The notes: generated by a model not told the origin, from the sequence alone. A DNA stretch of 6,121 nucleotides from Nitrospiraceae bacterium UBA6905 (GCA_002451165.1 DKBH01000117.1:1-6121), one strand, 5' to 3'. Shown: positions 1-5,274, numbered from the stretch's first letter. Translations and numbers: made by a program.

Positions 1-49
1 TCAACACAATTCGTGACTCGTGCACTTAATCACACTAGTTTTCTGGGAA

Positions 50-57
50 ATACTTTT
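50..57. repeat. Left copy of 8-bp target-site duplication
   Basis: The sequence ATACTTTT directly abuts the left inverted repeat and is repeated exactly at 1376-1383. An A follows both copies, so the repeat could be scored as 9 bp, but 8 bp matches the ISL3 habit. Confidence 0.9.
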
Positions 58-79
58 AGTTCTTCTGGGAAGACTGTGG
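58..79 (+). repeat. Left terminal inverted repeat of the ISL3 element
   Basis: It contains TTCTTCTGGGAAGACTGTGG and matches the reverse complement of 1354-1375 at 16 of 22 positions, including the shared CTGGGA and CTGTGG blocks. It should be the transposase binding end. Confidence 0.85.
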
Positions 80-125
80 CAGTGGGTTGCCTGAAGGGGT
101 AGCGATATAGCAATCTATCTCCCAG

Positions 126-133
126 AAGGAGGT
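126..133 (+). promoter_or_regulatory. Ribosome binding site fixing the transposase start at 140
   Basis: AAGGAGGT lies 6 bases before the ATG at 140. It shows that translation was meant to begin in the upstream frame, which makes the frameshift near 185 damaging. No comparable site precedes the later GTG at 235. Confidence 0.75.
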
Positions 134-139
134 AGAGGA

Positions 140-1371
140 ATGCAGGACAAGGAACTCTATCGGCAGTTGATGGGATTGCGGGACCCTGGAGAGTCGGCGA
201 GGTCAAAGTTGACTTTGAGGGCCTCAAGGTAGACGTGTGGGTAGAATGGCCGCTGGAGAGGCAGGCATCGTGTCCGGAGTGTGGAGTGGACAGTGCGATA
301 TACGACCACCGAGAAGAGCGGCAATGGCGGCACCTTGATACCATGCAGTTTCAGACAATCCTGCACTGCCGGATACCAAGGATCAACTGTGCTGAGCACG
401 GAGTAAAGAGCATCGATGTCCCATGGGCAGAGAAAAACAGTCGGTTTACGGCACTGTTTGAGCGATTGGCAATAGAGGTGCTCCTGGGATGCCAGACCCA
501 GAGCAAGGCAAGGGAGCTGTTGGGAGTCAGCTGGGATGAGGTGCATCTGATTATGGAGAAGGCAGTAGACAGAGGGCTTCAGCGGCGCTCTGAAGCAGGC
601 ATAACGCGTGTCGGAGTCGATGAGAAGAGCTTTCTTAAGGGACACCGCTATGCGACAATCCTCAGCGATCTGGACAATGCCCGTGTTTTGGATGTAGCCC
701 GTGACCGCAAGGAGGAATCGCTTGCAGAACTGTTCGGAAAGATGCCGGAGGAGCAGAGGCAGGAGATTGCGGCAGTGGCGATAGACATGTGGGAGCCGTA
801 TATCAATGCCGTGGTAGAACTGCTGCCTGAGGCTGACATCGTACACGATAAATTTCACATAGCGAAGTATCTGGGCGAGGCTGTGGACAGGGTTCGGAAA
901 TCAGAGCATAAGGGGCTCAAGAAGGAAGGCGTAGAGACCCTCAAAGGGACAAAGTACTTGTGGTTGACCAATCCCAAAAACTGGAGTGATGAGCAGAAGC
1001 AGCAGTTCAAGGAATTGAAGGACAAAGGGTTGCAGGTGGGCCGTGCCTGGGCCATTAAAGAGCTGTTTTCAAATCTCTGGGAATATAACTATGAGAAGTC
1101 AGCCAGGAACTTCTTTAAAAAGTGGTTCTGGTGGGCAACCCACTCACGATTGAAGCCGATTGCTGAGGTGGCTAAGACATTGCGGCGACATCTGGACAAC
1201 ATCCTGACCTATCTGAAGCATCGAATTACGAATGCAGTGGCTGAAGGGATCAACAGCAAGATTCAACAGATGAAATCAGCAGCACGAGGCTTCAGGAACT
1301 TTGAGAACTATCGAATCGCTATACTGTTCTTCTGTGGCAAGTTGGATATGTACCCACAGAAATCCCAGTAG
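140..1371 (+). pseudogene. ISL3-family DDE transposase, frameshifted near codon 16
   Basis: The original start is the ATG at 140, preceded by a strong Shine-Dalgarno AAGGAGGT (126-133). That frame gives MQDKELYRQLMGLRDP and then hits TAG at 230-232. The rest of the protein is in the frame one base back, resuming with PWRVGEVKVDFEGLKVD from about 184. One base is missing from the run GACCCTGG (182-189), most simply one C. Counted from the GTG at 235, the body shows the ISL3 zinc finger (C13, C16, C45, C52) and a catalytic core with D129 in GVDEKSF, D184 in AIDMWEPY and E337 in AVAEGINSK. It ends in the family's GFRNFENYRIAILFFCG tail. Family members are about 400 residues and the frame-corrected product is 410. 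A GTG start at 235 would lose about 32 residues but keep the zinc finger. No classical slippery heptamer is visible at the break, so mutation is likelier than programmed frameshifting. Confidence 0.88.
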
Positions 1372-1375
1372 ATCC
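1354..1375 (-). repeat. Right terminal inverted repeat of the ISL3 element
   Basis: It reads CCACAGAAATCCCAG on the plus strand and continues to GATCC at 1375. It overlaps the last codons and the stop of the transposase, so the gene runs into the tip of the element. Confidence 0.85.
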
Positions 1376-1383
1376 ATACTTTT
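1376..1383. repeat. Right copy of 8-bp target-site duplication
   Basis: ATACTTTT directly follows the right inverted repeat and is identical to 50-57. Removing 58-1383 rebuilds the presumed empty site. Confidence 0.9.
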
Positions 1384-1438
1384 ATTCCATTATGTTTGAC
1401 CATTCTAAAATCTCTACTGTCCTTCTAACATGCCCTCG

Positions 1439-1585
1439 TCAAAGCTCTTTTCTTCCCCGCCCTTCTGCGTCGTCCCTCTGTTTTTCGTTTGTCTGTCGTA
1501 TAGTCAACTGCTCTTCAAGACATATGGCATCTCCTGCCAAGACTTCATCAGCCAAATCTATGAATGATATCATGTTCTCTTTCAT
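1439..1585 (-). pseudogene. Short BioB-like N-terminal fragment, uncertain
   Basis: A 48-residue minus-strand frame begins MKENMISFIDLADEVLAG and ends in a charged tail before TGA. The stretch LADEVLAGDAICLEEQLTI resembles the N-terminal helices of biotin synthase (the LADRVLAG..x..EEAL pattern seen in BioB proteins), but nothing after it resembles BioB: no CxxxCxxC motif and no radical SAM barrel. If the likeness is real, this is a truncated remnant. No good ribosome binding site precedes the ATG at 1585. It could equally be an unrelated small protein or chance. It lies just downstream of the IS insertion site, in a stretch that looks like gene debris. Confidence 0.25.
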
Positions 1586-1690
1586 CTCTAAGGCAGCAAC
1601 CGTCGGGCATTGCCAATACCTAGATAAAAATTATTCTACGGTTCAGGTGTTATGCTTGCGATGAAACAAAAGGTGTGATAGGCTGAGAAC

Positions 1691-1819
1691 ATGAGGATTC
1701 AGCTTTGCATGATTGCCGCCATTTGTGGAATTGCTGTAGTCTCGGGGATATGGGAGAGCCTTTCATCGCGACAAAAGCCTCAGGATTTGTGGAATGAGCA
1801 AATCGGGGAAAAAACTTAA
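1691..1819 (+). CDS. Possible 42-residue single-pass membrane micro-ORF
   Basis: The ATG at 1691 opens a frame of 42 codons ending at TAA (1817-1819). The product starts MRIQLCMIAAICGIAVVSG, a positive charge followed by one hydrophobic helix, and then has a short hydrophilic tail (WESLSSRQKPQDLWNEQIG). That topology fits a small membrane-anchored peptide. No family is recognised. The ribosome binding site is poor (only GGCTGAG about 4 bases upstream) and the surroundings are degenerate. It may be a genuine small gene, a remnant or coincidence. Confidence 0.22.
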   Translation: MRIQLCMIAAICGIAVVSGIWESLSSRQKPQDLWNEQIGEKT

Positions 1820-1868
1820 ATGTGCAATAGTACCGTGTTATGCCAAGTCCATGATGGCTCTTCATTTT

Positions 1869-2185
1869 TTAGGCAGTTGCATTCTCTGTAAGCCACATAG
1901 TATGTTCTTCTACTTTAATATGAGTCATTAATGGCCTTTGCAAAATGATCGATGCCAACATTGCTGCTGGAAAAGCATTTCGGCTCTCAGGCTGACAAGA
2001 CTTCGCGCAGTATCCTGAATTTCCTGATCGGCATCCCTCATATGTTTCGCCTTTTGAACTGAAGCAGGCGGCAAGATATCATCTATCGTAGGGTCATCTG
2101 CTACTCCGATGCCAACCTCAATGGGCTTAATAATTATTGCAGAGAGAGTGACCTGACCTGCTAATGCTGAATCTGTAACGTTATA
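1869..2185 (-). pseudogene. Unidentified minus-strand coding remnant with a frameshift
   Basis: Reading right to left, one frame is open from 2185 to 1928 and has coding-like composition, with segments such as AGQVTLSAIIIKPIEVGIGV and DADQEIQDTARSLVSLRAE. It then degenerates, while the frame shifted by one base continues with NAFPAAMLASIILQRPLM and HIKVEEHTMWLTENATA to TAA at 1869-1871. The switch would lie around 1965-1985. No start codon lies near the 5' edge, which is bounded by a stop at 2186-2188, so the gene is truncated as well as frameshifted. I do not recognise the family. The region has no better plus-strand explanation: the complementary frames contain more stops and low-quality peptides. 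An intact homologue would settle what this was. Confidence 0.35.
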
Positions 2186-2386
2186 TCACCTTCTAATGGA
2201 GATAAAAAATACCGCCTATACAGCTGTTATTCAATTTCGGCGCAGGAAAAGCCTTCTTGGAAAAGCATCCTGCTTAAAGCACTTGATACTGCGGGCTGTC
2301 CTTTACTCATTAACCCTACTCCCACCACATTGGATAGTTTCAGGCAAGTGTTCAGAGACAGGTCTAAAGGTGCTAAAACGTATTAG
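2171..2386 (+). other. Start-less plus-strand ORF fragment of 71 codons
   Basis: From the stop at 2168-2170 to TAG at 2384-2386 the plus strand carries 71 open codons, with coding-like stretches KPSWKSILLKALDTAGCPLL and TTLDSFRQVFRDRSKGAKTY. No ATG, GTG or TTG occurs in the first half, so if it is real it is the C-terminal end of a gene whose 5' part is gone. It abuts the equally 5'-truncated minus-strand remnant (1869-2185), suggesting a rearrangement junction near 2171-2186. It ends 13 bases before the stop of the REP-associated transposase. The family is not recognised, and chance openness cannot be excluded. Confidence 0.25.
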
Positions 2387-2399
2387 ATGAAACTAGAAA

Positions 2400-3074
2400 T
2401 CAGGGATTGTTCACCTTTTTCGGCCTTCCAACTGGCAACGCCGTAAGTTTCTTAGAAAGTTTACCTTCCATATCGCTGATGAAGCTATGTGTGCCTAATG
2501 GTCGTCCCGTCCTAAGACTCTTCCGAATTTCAATTACTTGCCCTTCGGGAGAAGAAAAATTTATAAATTCCATATATTCCAGCTGTTTTTCCTCTTCATA
2601 CAGGTCTTCACCCAATACGGGGTCTGGGGTAAGGTGAAGATGTGCACGGGCACTCGAATATGTATATTCCGCAGGATGATCCACTATCTGCGAGCGAACC
2701 GGATTTTGTTCAATGTAACGAGCAACTGCCCAGAGATACGATTCCTGATCTATGATACAGGAGTGATATCTGCTTTCCCATAATCGCCCCGTCCGCTGAT
2801 ATTTCCTGTTTACATGTTGAGTATAGCAAAGGGCTACTCCCTGCATCGTTTTCCTCAATGAAATTTCAGAGGAAGGTCTTACTAACAAATGAACATGATT
2901 GGTCATGAGGCAGTAGCTGATCACAGGCGTGTTCCATTTATCCGCATAAACTTTCAGAAGGTAAAGATATACATCTCTGTCTTCAGTGCTAAGAAATACG
3001 GGGGCACGATTATTGCCTCGCTGGACTACATGATGAGGGAATCCCGGATAAACCACCCTGGCAATTCTTGACAT
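2400..3074 (-). CDS. REP-associated tyrosine transposase (RAYT, Y1_Tnp / IS200-like)
   Basis: This is a 224-residue single-strand DNA transposase-like protein of the Y1 HUH superfamily. The N-terminus MSRIARVVYPGFPHHVVQRG is characteristic. The metal-binding HUH motif is H60-V-H62 in MTNHVHLLV, followed by the family blocks RTGRLWESRYHS (94-105) and YLWAVARYIEQNPVR (113-127). The catalytic tyrosine probably lies in that last block (Y113 or Y120, not decided from sequence). A C-terminal extension ends in the basic VGRPKK typical of RAYTs. The length is normal and the frame intact. Family members are domesticated or non-autonomous-element-serving transposases that nick REP/BIME-like hairpins; no REP array is visible here. 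It starts 37 bases after the sbtM stop, on the same strand, with no strong ribosome binding site. It has probably landed behind sbtM and is not part of its pathway. Confidence 0.92.
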   Translation of the reverse strand: MSRIARVVYPGFPHHVVQRGNNRAPVFLSTEDRDVYLYLLKVYADKWNTPVISYCLMTNHVHLLVRPSSEISLRKTMQGVALCYTQHVNRKYQRTGRLWESRYHSCIIDQESYLWAVARYIEQNPVRSQIVDHPAEYTYSSARAHLHLTPDPVLGEDLYEEEKQLEYMEFINFSSPEGQVIEIRKSLRTGRPLGTHSFISDMEGKLSKKLTALPVGRPKKVNNP

Positions 3075-3094
3075 AGAAAAAGTCTACATTATCC

Positions 3095-3108
3095 TGACGT
3101 TATCGTCA
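3095..3108. repeat. Small perfect hairpin between sbtM and the RAYT gene
   Basis: TGACG-TTAT-CGTCA forms a 5-bp perfect stem with a 4-base loop, beginning 4 bases past the sbtM stop (3112-3114) and ending about 20 bases before the RAYT start. It has no directly adjoining T-run, although TTTTT occurs further down the minus strand (3077-3081). It may be the hairpin substrate of the RAYT or a weak terminator for sbtM. Confidence 0.4.
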
Positions 3109-3111
3109 ATA

Positions 3112-4761
3112 TTAACAGGATGTGTCCCTATTTATGAAGCAAAAGGGATCGCGCCTCTTGAATATATTAATGCCATGACTATGAGTAACGGCAAGACATC
3201 CGCCGCAGACGTGCTGTATGGGACACAACAAGCATTCTTCAGATCTTTGACGGTAGCATTGCGCTGCATCAGAGTCATAAATCTCTATCAGGCTACCATG
3301 AAGAATATTTCCTATCTGAGAGGGAAACTTGCGACATGCATGGACTTCGCCATCAGGAAGCACTGATATGAAGTTAAATGCTGCACCGCACCCATGACCC
3401 GTGCATCCCCCAAAAAGTTCTTCGCCCTTTTCATGGAAAATTATATTCATAAGGTTATCTTTTAACCCCATCACAGGATTCCTTGCTGAAGCCGAAATAT
3501 AGTCGTATAGGAAGATCTCATATTCTCCGGGAGAAGGGAGCTTGAGATTAGCACCCTCTCCCACCCTTGCCAAACGATTGAACGTGAAAAGATCGGCGCG
3601 GTCGCGGAGGAGCTCGCAAAGCGGCAATACCTGGCTCATGTTTTCCTCGGTGAGTGTCAGCATTACCATGGAGTAAATATTCAGGTCGCGAAGAACATCA
3701 AGAAATTTCATTGTGCGCCGAAAGTGTCCAATACCGCGAATCCTGTCATTATGCTCCTCAAGCCCCTCCAGGCTTACCTGAAAATAGGCAGGTTTTTCTA
3801 TGCTTATGAGGGATTTAATCTGTTCTTGAGGAGCAGGATTGCCGAGAATTGCCAGCGTAAAACCTCTTTCTGATGCCTCACGATAGATTTCATGAAAATG
3901 CGGATATAAGAGCGGATTTCCCCCTGTAAATGAAATCTGCCCGCGAACATGCTTGCTCTCGCAAAAAAACGCCAGGTCTTGAAGGACCTTTCGGGCTTCA
4001 GCAAGCTCCAGAGACTGGCGATCGCTGCGATCATAGCAGTGCTTGCAACGCAGGTCGCACTCCTGAGTAATGTGCCATTGAAGAGTAAATATTGAGGTCG
4101 AAAAAAAGGCTTTGTCAGAGGTATCCTCTGTCGGGATATACGACTTATCCCGCTGTATCTTTGAAGCAGGGGCCAGAAGAATTCCATCACGGACAGCAGC
4201 ATCAAGAACGGCACAAACGCTACTGAGTGAAACGTTTCCGGCAACAGCGGCTTCCTCTGGACTTATTGCTTCTGCGGCAATCTTTAGAGCAATCAGGTCT
4301 GTTGCAGTAGCTGTGCGAAGCATAACCTCTTTAGATGCCGGGCGTTTCCAGACGATAATAAGCTCTTCAGCCGATTCGGGAAGCGGTATTTTTCTTAGCC
4401 GCGGTGCATCGATAAAGCACGTAAGATTTATCCATGAGACCTGGATCACCTGAACCGACGGGTTGAGGCAGCTTGAAGCTGCCAATGAGGGGACATCTGT
4501 CGCTTCAGCCTTGTATCGAGCAAGCTCAAGACGCGCAAGATCTGGAAGATAATCAGGAATACCGAGCTTTAGCCTCTCCCTGGTAAAGATATCAGGAAGA
4601 TCTTCAAACTGATCGCCTGCCTCAACATCCTCTTGAATGCGCTCCCAAAGGCTTTCTGCGAGAAGTGACCGGCACGCGGGATACATATGTTCAAGATTAT
4701 TCTTAGGCGCTCCCATATCATCTCTATTCAAGCATAGCACCCCTACCGTAGGTGACCGCAT
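3112..4761 (-). CDS. sbtM: SbtM: radical SAM/SPASM maturase for a thio(seleno)oxazole RiPP
   Basis: This is a 549-residue enzyme. The radical SAM cluster motif CxxxCxxC is at C235, C239 and C242 (TQECDLRCKHCYDRS), followed by the SAM-binding FTGGNP (278-283). The C-terminal SPASM domain binds auxiliary iron-sulfur clusters: C453 and C458 in GGCTGHGCG, PDGEVHACRKFP with C476, then C510, C513, C519, C522 (CGGC) and C541. The first 210 residues include a region (about 130-200) that looks like a winged-helix or leader-recognition (RRE-like) fold; this is inferred. SbtM-family enzymes oxidise Gly-Cys or Gly-Sec sites in SbtA peptides to thio(seleno)oxazoles. The assignment is supported by the adjacent SbtA-like selenopeptide, 80 bases upstream on the same strand. 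No Shine-Dalgarno precedes the ATG at 4761, and M16 (4714-4716, MGAPKNNLEHMYPACRSL) is an alternative start closer to the conserved region. A related RiPP SPASM maturase is the main alternative. Confidence 0.93.
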   Translation of the reverse strand: MRSPTVGVLCLNRDDMGAPKNNLEHMYPACRSLLAESLWERIQEDVEAGDQFEDLPDIFTRERLKLGIPDYLPDLARLELARYKAEATDVPSLAASSCLNPSVQVIQVSWINLTCFIDAPRLRKIPLPESAEELIIVWKRPASKEVMLRTATATDLIALKIAAEAISPEEAAVAGNVSLSSVCAVLDAAVRDGILLAPASKIQRDKSYIPTEDTSDKAFFSTSIFTLQWHITQECDLRCKHCYDRSDRQSLELAEARKVLQDLAFFCESKHVRGQISFTGGNPLLYPHFHEIYREASERGFTLAILGNPAPQEQIKSLISIEKPAYFQVSLEGLEEHNDRIRGIGHFRRTMKFLDVLRDLNIYSMVMLTLTEENMSQVLPLCELLRDRADLFTFNRLARVGEGANLKLPSPGEYEIFLYDYISASARNPVMGLKDNLMNIIFHEKGEELFGGCTGHGCGAAFNFISVLPDGEVHACRKFPSQIGNILHGSLIEIYDSDAAQCYRQRSEECLLCPIQHVCGGCLAVTHSHGINIFKRRDPFCFINRDTSC

Positions 4762-4787
4762 GTCATGAAAAGGTAAGGTTCTGTAAC

Positions 4788-4814
4788 AGAGGGGAGAAAT
4801 GACTTCCCCCCTCT
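4788..4814. promoter_or_regulatory. GC-rich intergenic hairpin between sbtA and sbtM
   Basis: AGAGGGG (4788-4794) pairs perfectly with CCCCTCT (4808-4814). Past an A-C mismatch, GAA pairs with TTC, giving about 10 bp around a 5-base loop. No T-run follows on the minus strand, so it is not a classical terminator. It lies in the sbtA-sbtM transcript 27 bases past the sbtA stop and may stabilise the sbtA 3' end or reduce read-through, so that precursor exceeds enzyme. That role is inferred. Confidence 0.5.
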
Positions 4815-4827
4815 ATAGCTGCTCTTC

Positions 4828-4844
4828 TAGTGCCTACAGCACTA
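4828..4844 (-). promoter_or_regulatory. Putative bacterial SECIS element for Sec90 of sbtA, overlapping the stop
   Basis: UAGUGC-UGUAG-GCACUA is a perfect 6-bp stem with a 5-base loop, again 21 bases after the UGA and with G as the second loop base. Its first three bases are the TAG stop codon of sbtA, so half the signal lies beyond the reading frame. The core differs from the first SECIS at only 2 of 13 positions. Confidence 0.8.
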
Positions 4845-5129
4845 CTTTTTTGTGCCGCTTCAACCACTTTGTCCGGCCTTTTTTTCCTGCTCAGCAGCTT
4901 TTGCCTTCTCTTCCTCTGTCTGTTCCGTTTTCTTCTCGTCTGAACTTTCCTTGTCTGTCTTGACGCCCTGCTCACCTGCCTGGGTATCCTTCTTGTCGGT
5001 GCCTCCGGCACTCGATTTCCCCGCGCCTCAGCCTGAAGCTGCCTGCCCCGGCGATGATATTGCCGCTACGGACAACAGACCAGCAATACTGAACCCAGCG
5101 AGAATCCTTTTAAGATCATCTGCATTCAT
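4842..5129 (-). CDS. sbtA: SbtA: RiPP precursor peptide with two selenocysteines (UGA)
   Basis: This 95-residue precursor is read through two in-frame UGA codons, Sec34 (5028-5030) and Sec90 (4860-4862), to TAG at 4842-4844. Translation starts at ATG 5129 behind AAAGGAGGTGA, a near-perfect ribosome binding site. The leader MNADDLKRILAGFSIAG continues into a hydrophobic stretch (about residues 10-27) resembling a signal or membrane segment and ending in SSPGQAA. The first motif is SGUG (32-35). A highly charged, Lys/Glu/Gln-rich linker (about 36-87, helix-prone) leads to the second motif, SGUS (88-91), five residues from the end. There is no cysteine, so Sec is the only chalcogen the maturase could use. 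Evidence for recoding: both UGAs fall in the same SGU motif, the frame is otherwise open, each UGA has a hairpin at SECIS distance, and sbtM lies next door. A standard six-frame search truncates it at residue 33, and an overlapping frame (5011-4763) looks like the gene but is not. Confidence 0.92.
4996..5015 (-). promoter_or_regulatory. Putative bacterial SECIS element for Sec34 of sbtA
   Basis: In the transcript, UCG-(A)-GUGCC-GGA-GGCAC-CGA folds into an 8-bp stem with one bulged A. The GGA loop begins 21 bases after the UGA. Published descriptions of bacterial SECIS elements ask for an apical loop roughly 16-37 bases after the UGA with a G among its first two bases; both are met. SelB would bind the hairpin to deliver Sec-tRNA. 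The core GUGC-CGGAG-GCAC recurs after the second UGA. Confidence 0.8.
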
Positions 5130-5133
5130 ATTT

Positions 5134-5144
5134 TCACCTCCTTT
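5134..5144 (-). promoter_or_regulatory. sbtA: Near-perfect ribosome binding site of sbtA
   Basis: AAAGGAGGTGA on the minus strand sits about 7 bases (measured from GGAGG) before ATG 5129. It is close to the full complement of the 16S 3' end and predicts strong translation, which suits a precursor peptide made in excess. It also fixes the start that puts both UGAs in frame. Confidence 0.85.
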
Positions 5145-5196
5145 CAGCTTATTGGGCTTTAATGATATCAACAACATTAGGGATCAGCGCGAAATG

Positions 5197-5216
5197 AAAT
5201 AAACTATAAATAAACT
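5197..5216. repeat. Tandem 9-bp direct repeat in the sbtA upstream region, 11-bp period
   Basis: AAATAAACT occurs at 5197-5205 and again at 5208-5216, exactly 11 bp (one helical turn) apart, about 70-90 bases upstream of the sbtA start. On the minus strand this is AGTTTATTT twice. It could be a tandem regulator site or simply AT-rich promoter DNA. TATAGT inside it (5203-5208) is a possible -10, but no convincing -35 partners it. Confidence 0.4.
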
Positions 5217-5223
5217 TTATCAC

Positions 5224-5270
5224 AAAAAACCTCTGATGAAAACTACGTCTATTTGACGTCTATATCAGAG
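5224..5270 (-). terminator. Compound-hairpin terminator upstream of sbtA
   Basis: On the minus strand CTCTGAT (5270-5264) pairs with ATCAGAG (5237-5231), enclosing a second 5-bp stem ACGTC/GACGT (5259-5245). A G and six T residues follow (5230-5224), as in intrinsic termination. It most simply ends transcription from the 5314-5896 genes. Because a TATAAT lies just upstream (5275-5280), it could instead be a 5' leader attenuator for sbtA. Confidence 0.7.
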
Positions 5271-5274
5271 CGCA

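Larger units (their letters stand above)
58..1375 (+). mobile_element. ISL3-family insertion sequence, complete ends, broken transposase
   Basis: The element is about 1318 bp, bounded by imperfect 22-bp terminal inverted repeats (58-79 and 1354-1375, 16 of 22 matching) and by a perfect 8-bp direct repeat ATACTTTT on both sides. An 8-bp duplication is the usual outcome of ISL3-family transposition. It encodes one protein, a DDE transposase of the ISL3 type, whose stop codon (1369-1371) lies inside the right inverted repeat. The family assignment rests on the protein motifs, the end sequences and the duplication length. The clean duplication points to simple insertion, with no later rearrangement across the ends. 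The transposase carries a frameshift, so the copy probably cannot move by itself, although its ends could still be acted on by an intact relative elsewhere in the genome. Confidence 0.92.

Noticed and set aside
157..858. Long minus-strand open frame of 233 residues opposite the ISL3 transposase
   Set aside because: It is antisense to a clearly recognised transposase with conserved catalytic motifs; the product has no motif and no RBS.
2196..2390. Plus-strand ORF starting at ATG 2196
   Set aside because: It overlaps the better-looking frame at 2171-2386, has no RBS, and its composition is not protein-like. It is probably a shadow.
3804..4244. Minus-strand 146-residue frame inside sbtM
   Set aside because: Same strand but a different frame from the SbtM radical SAM core, whose cysteine motifs are unmistakable.
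4112..4453. Plus-strand 113-residue frame opposite the sbtM N-terminal region
   Set aside because: Antisense shadow of sbtM with no RBS or family features.
4763..5011. Minus-strand ORF of 82 residues, Arg/Lys-rich, overlapping the sbtA region
   Set aside because: It is out of frame with sbtA, has no ribosome binding site, and its Arg-rich composition is what results when a GAG/AAG-rich linker is read one base off. The Sec-containing frame explains the region.
5028..5030. UGA as a true stop or pseudogene mutation in sbtA
   Set aside because: Two UGAs in identical SGU motifs, two matching SECIS-like hairpins and the adjacent maturase make accidental nonsense mutations unlikely.
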